DNA of 32,014 bases from a virus. The notes under the pieces were generated by a model. That model saw only the letters and a list, made by a program, of their open reading frames with translations, was not told where the DNA came from and did not search any database. This document shows positions 28,953 through 32,014 of this stretch, one piece after another (positions within the stretch are counted from its first letter, which is position 1; the number at the start of each line of letters is the position of its first letter). The position numbers and the translations under genes are program-made. Where the stretch lies: positions 1-32,014 of IMG/VR virus record IMGVR_UViG_3300032294_000492. The stretch is one strand, 5' to 3'.

Positions 28953-30748
28953 TGGATTTACGCGTATTAACATTTGCAGAAGCACGCCAACCTGAATTTA
29001 AGGAAAAAAGAGGCGAAGGATATATTCAGTACGGCGACCGCAATGATTACCCAATTTATTTGGTTGACTTATTTAATAAGTCGGCAAAACATAACGCCAT
29101 TGTAAAAAGCAAGGTGCATTATATAACCGGTAACGGTTGGAAGGGCAGCGAAAGCGCTGAAACTTTCATTCAGAAAGTTAACCGAATGGAATCTTTGGAC
29201 GATTTAACGCGCAAAGTTTCTTTGGATACCGAATTATTCGGCGGTTATTATTTAGAAATCATTTGGTCAGTTACGGGTCAATTAGCTGAAGTTTGGCATT
29301 TAGATTATACGAAGATTCGTACAAATAAAGACAATACCCAATTTTGGTATAAAGAAGATTGGTCAGACAGAAACGAAAAACAAAAAGTTTATGCTGCATT
29401 CAATCCAAGTCACCCTGAAGGAAAACAAATTCTTTACGTTAAGGAATACCGCCCAAATATGGGGATTTATAGTTTGCCGGGTTATTTTGGTGCGTTAAAC
29501 TATATTGAATCAGATATTGAAATTTCAAAACACGTATTAGGTAACGCACAAACAGGATTCAGCGCAAGTAAATTAATAACTTTGCCTAACGGCGAACCTT
29601 CAGACGAAGAAAAACGCAATATTGAAAAACGTTTTTCAAATAGATTTAGCGGTTCAGACGGTAAAAAGTTTATTTTGGCTTTCGTAAATGATAGCGCACG
29701 TAAACCAATTATTGACGATTTAGGTGCTTCAGATATTACAAAAGAAGACTTTAACCGTGTGGATTCTTTGATCCAAACTAACATATTTTCAGGACACCAA
29801 ATTACAACACCTTCAATATTCGGTATTGCAGAAGCGGGAAAATTAGGTTCACGTTCTGAAATGCGTGACGGTTATGAAATATTTAAAAATACTTACGTAA
29901 ATAGTAAGCAAATGCACCTTGAAGGGGTGTTTAATATGTTAGCTAAATACAGGGGTATTGCTGAACCTGAATTAACTATTATTCCAACTGAACCGATCGG
30001 GTTTGAATTTACTGAAAACTTATTGAAGGAAATTGCGCCGAAGGAATGGTTATTAGAAAAAGCAGGAATTGATATGACTAAATACGAAGCACCTGAAGAC
30101 ACAGTCCCTGTTGTACAGTCAGCACAATTTAAAGACGATTTCAGCGCCTTTTATGAGTTCGGCGAAGCAAAGGACGGATTCAATGTTTGGAAGCAAAAAA
30201 CACGCTTTAACGACGATTCAGAATATCAAATGTTTGCAGACGTTACCCAATTACAAGCTAACGTATTAGATTTAATTGCAAAGGACAAAAGAATTACGCC
30301 TGAAGTATTGGCTGAAGCACTTGATCAAAATGTGGACACAATTTCTTTGGTTATTAGTGACTTAATTGACAAAGGATTTATTGAAGTTAACGAATACGCA
30401 ATAGGCGAAGGAATTGACGAAAACATAATTACAGAACACATACTTACTGCGCCTTTGGGCGACATATTAGTTAAAGTTAAGCCGACAACAAAGGAATTAT
30501 TGATTCGTTATTCTTACGAATGGAAATCAGGGTTTAACAATACAGACAAAAAAACAAGCCGTCCGTTCTGTGTGGCTTTATTAGACGCGGGCAAAATGTA
30601 TTCACGTTCTGAAATTGAACAAATAAGCGCAAGACTTGGTTATTCCGTTTGGGATCGTGCCGGCGGTTGGTACACCGTGCCGGGAACTAACGAACACGAA
30701 CCAAGTTGTCGTCATCAATGGGTTTCTAATATTGTAACAAGAAAATAA
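28952..30748 (+). CDS. Portal protein with internal winged-helix and C-terminal CRHxW domain
   Basis: A 598-residue portal. Residues about 20-380 form the portal core (YGDRNDYPIYLVDLFNKSAKHNAIVKSKVHYITGNGW, LDTELFGGYYLEIIW, SGHQITTPSIFGIAEAGKLGSRSEMRDGYEIF, the last being the conserved stem-region motif). Residues about 434-480 are a typical winged-helix pattern (LIAKDKRITPEVLAEALDQNVDTISLVISDLIDKGFIEV). Residues about 514-598 have SRPFC, MYSRSEIEQIS and SCRHQW (Cys586, His588, Trp590), as in minor head proteins (MuF-type C-termini). The fusion makes one gene carry portal and head-accessory parts. It lies 1 bp before the connector gene. Confidence 0.85.
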   Translation: MDLRVLTFAEARQPEFKEKRGEGYIQYGDRNDYPIYLVDLFNKSAKHNAIVKSKVHYITGNGWKGSESAETFIQKVNRMESLDDLTRKVSLDTELFGGYYLEIIWSVTGQLAEVWHLDYTKIRTNKDNTQFWYKEDWSDRNEKQKVYAAFNPSHPEGKQILYVKEYRPNMGIYSLPGYFGALNYIESDIEISKHVLGNAQTGFSASKLITLPNGEPSDEEKRNIEKRFSNRFSGSDGKKFILAFVNDSARKPIIDDLGASDITKEDFNRVDSLIQTNIFSGHQITTPSIFGIAEAGKLGSRSEMRDGYEIFKNTYVNSKQMHLEGVFNMLAKYRGIAEPELTIIPTEPIGFEFTENLLKEIAPKEWLLEKAGIDMTKYEAPEDTVPVVQSAQFKDDFSAFYEFGEAKDGFNVWKQKTRFNDDSEYQMFADVTQLQANVLDLIAKDKRITPEVLAEALDQNVDTISLVISDLIDKGFIEVNEYAIGEGIDENIITEHILTAPLGDILVKVKPTTKELLIRYSYEWKSGFNNTDKKTSRPFCVALLDAGKMYSRSEIEQISARLGYSVWDRAGGWYTVPGTNEHEPSCRHQWVSNIVTRK

Positions 30749-30749
30749 A

Positions 30750-31346
30750 ATGAGCAAAAACACATTATTCATATCAGTACAGTCAATTAAGGACAGAACC
30801 GGCTTACACGCAAACGTGGACGAAAAATTAGTTTTACCTGAAATTAAGACGGCGCAAGATATGTACATTTTACCGGCTTTGGGTTCAGCGCTTTATGCTG
30901 AATTGCAAACCGCAGTTGAAGCAAACAGTTTCACGGCTTTACAAACAACATTATTGGACGATTACATTGTGGATTGTTTGATTTATTATGTTATGTCTGA
31001 ATTGCCGCAAGGTTTATCATATCAGTTTTACAATAAGGGATTAATTAGAAAAACAGGCGAAAATCAAGAAAGTCCTTCAATGCAGGATATGATTGACGTT
31101 GCCAATAGATACCGCGCACGTGCGGAGTTTTACAAACAAAGACTTATTAAATATTTAAAACAAAATAATGCTTCATATCCAAACTATTTAAACTTTGGTT
31201 CGGGCATTGATTCAATCAAACCTGACAACGAAGGATATACTGTTTCAATGTGGTTGGGCGACAATGGTTGCTGCGGCGAAGATTTTGACGGGAAGCACAG
31301 AAAATCGTTTGAAGAACGTTATCAGGGTAATATCGGTTGTTGCTAA
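30750..31346 (+). CDS. Head-tail connector protein (DUF6712-like)
   Basis: A 198-residue helical protein (SVQSIKDRTGLHANVDEKLVLPEIKTAQDMYILPALGSALY), typical of Bacteroidota phage head-tail adaptors. The C-terminus includes MWLGDNGCCGEDFDGKHRKSFEERY and NIGCC, an unusually Cys-rich tail. It should form a ring under the portal. Confidence 0.8.
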   Translation: MSKNTLFISVQSIKDRTGLHANVDEKLVLPEIKTAQDMYILPALGSALYAELQTAVEANSFTALQTTLLDDYIVDCLIYYVMSELPQGLSYQFYNKGLIRKTGENQESPSMQDMIDVANRYRARAEFYKQRLIKYLKQNNASYPNYLNFGSGIDSIKPDNEGYTVSMWLGDNGCCGEDFDGKHRKSFEERYQGNIGCC

Positions 31347-31349
31347 AAT

Positions 31350-31478
31350 ATGAGTAAACAAGTAAACATTAAAAACCAAAATAAGCTGAAAGTTTATTTG
31401 GCAAAAGAAAAAAAGAATGACATTAAACCAAATAGTCAAAGAACTAACAACGATAGGCAACGCCCACGAACAAATTAA
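31350..31478 (+). CDS. Small basic protein (42 aa)
   Basis: A 42-residue frame from ATG 31350 to TAA 31478 encoding a Lys/Arg/Asn-rich peptide (MSKQVNIKNQNKLKVYLAKE ... RQRPRTN). It fills the gap after the connector gene and overlaps the tail completion gene by 62 bp. The C-terminal half shadows that gene. It is supported mainly by position. Confidence 0.45.
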   Translation: MSKQVNIKNQNKLKVYLAKEKKNDIKPNSQRTNNDRQRPRTN

Positions 31479-31866
31479 TTTTGTTTATTTCGGGGACGTT
31501 TGGGAACGTTTAAGTAACGGCGAAGTAACATATCCTGCAATGTTTTTTACTTTAAACAATGCAAATGTTGCGGCAAAGGAAATCGGATATTCTTTTAGTT
31601 TGTATTTTATGGATCGTATGCTTATGGAAGAAACAAACGAAACAGAAGTTTTATCAGATATGACACAGGTTGCTGCGGATATTGTGGCGCAATTAAGATA
31701 CCCAACAGACTATGCGAATGTGACTTGGTCATTGAACCAAAATTTGCCTATTACTTTTTATACTGAAAGCGACCCCGATTTATTGGCAGGTGTGAAATTA
31801 GACGTGACGTTGACAGTACCATTTATTAACAACAGGTGTGAAGTACCTTCAAATTATACTTATTAA
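31417..31866 (+). CDS. Tail completion/head-tail joining protein
   Basis: A 149-residue protein (MTLNQIVKELTTIGNAHEQINFVYFGDVWERLSNGEVTYPAMFF) with an alternating helix-strand layout. TEVLSDMTQVAADIVAQLRYP and DPDLLAGVKLDVTLTVPFINNRCEVP close it. The VKLDVTLTVPFxxxRC end is common in Bacteroidota phage tail terminators. Its stop overlaps the fibre start (TAATG at 31864-31868). Confidence 0.75.
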   Translation: MTLNQIVKELTTIGNAHEQINFVYFGDVWERLSNGEVTYPAMFFTLNNANVAAKEIGYSFSLYFMDRMLMEETNETEVLSDMTQVAADIVAQLRYPTDYANVTWSLNQNLPITFYTESDPDLLAGVKLDVTLTVPFINNRCEVPSNYTY

Positions 31867-32014
31867 TGGAATCAAAAAAAATTAACCAATTAGCGACAGA
31901 ACTTGCGCCCGAGTTATCAGATTTAACGATTATTGGCGACCCAACAACAGGTATAAGTAAGAAAATTACGCTTTCACAAATGGCGTCTTTATTTACGGGT
32001 ACAGTTGAAGAATA
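31866..32014 (+). CDS. Tail fibre protein, 5' part (continues at position 2)
   Basis: ATG 31866 starts the 778-residue fibre (MESKKINQLATELAPELSDL). It is cut by the window end and continues at base 1-2311 after the 123-bp overlap is collapsed. The ATELAPELSDLTIIGDPTTGISKKITLSQM segment is the typical N-terminus of Bacteroidota phage fibres. See the entry at 1-2311 for the domain description. Confidence 0.9.
   Translation, partial: MESKKINQLATELAPELSDLTIIGDPTTGISKKITLSQMASLFTGTVEE
31892..32014. repeat. Terminal direct repeat, right copy (123 bp)
   Basis: Identical to 1-123. Collapsing one copy gives a 31,891-bp circular map with an uninterrupted fibre gene. Confidence 0.97.

Noticed and set aside
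1-32014. Prophage or lysogeny module
   Set aside because: No integrase, excisionase, CI-like repressor, divergent promoter pair or att-like repeat was found, and all genes are on one strand.

Overview
This window is a complete genome of a tailed phage that infects a member of the Bacteroidota. The first 123 bases (1-123) are repeated exactly as the last 123 (31892-32014), so the contig closes into a circular map of 31,891 bp, and one gene, the tail fibre, runs across the junction. Every convincing gene is on the + strand, genes are packed with ATGA- or TAATG-type overlaps, and I see no tRNA, integrase, excisionase, repressor or CRISPR array. The host assignment rests on the two clearest promoters, which have the Bacteroidota -7 element TAnnTTTG, on weak or absent Shine-Dalgarno sequences, and on structural protein families typical of Bacteroidota siphophages. 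The long tape measure protein, tail tube-like protein and lack of a contractile sheath suggest a siphovirus. Virulence is inferred only from the missing lysogeny genes.

Layout, left to right: tail fibre with an S74 auto-cleaving chaperone domain (31866 to 2311 across the junction); a lysis cassette (2311-4248) of small membrane proteins, a spanin-like protein, a holin-like protein and an M15 peptidase endolysin; a DEDD exonuclease and small genes (4249-5617); a promoter with upstream repeats (5616-5694); a replication/recombination block (5709-10154) with an ERF annealing protein, a small protein with an SSB-like tail, a stand-alone DnaA domain IV protein, a replication initiator-like gene containing iterons, and a VRR-NUC nuclease; a sigma-like factor (10133-10633); a sugar/surface module (11237-13388) with an LpxA-like acyltransferase and two glycosyltransferases; a HAD-domain fusion protein; and the packaging genes HNH, TerS-like and TerL (14108-16044).

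A second copy of the same promoter (16043-16129) starts a block with a one-TM peptide, a C5-cytosine methyltransferase that overlaps a second protein-like reading frame, small genes, and a tail chaperone-like gene with a probable -1 frameshift. After a terminator (19232-19255) come the tail genes (19296-25660), prohead protease, scaffold, major capsid protein, tail tube, portal and connectors (25689-31866), with terminators after the capsid and tube genes.

The most interesting signals are a small structured RNA at 8105-8190 whose two hairpin loops (ATGGTAC and GTACCAT) are perfect 7-nt complements, just upstream of the replication initiator; 11-bp-spaced iterons inside that initiator gene, probably the replication origin; dual coding in the methyltransferase gene; twin promoters with paired 20-bp-spaced upstream repeats; and an LpxA homologue with its active-site histidines in register. 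Family calls were made from motif recognition without database searches.
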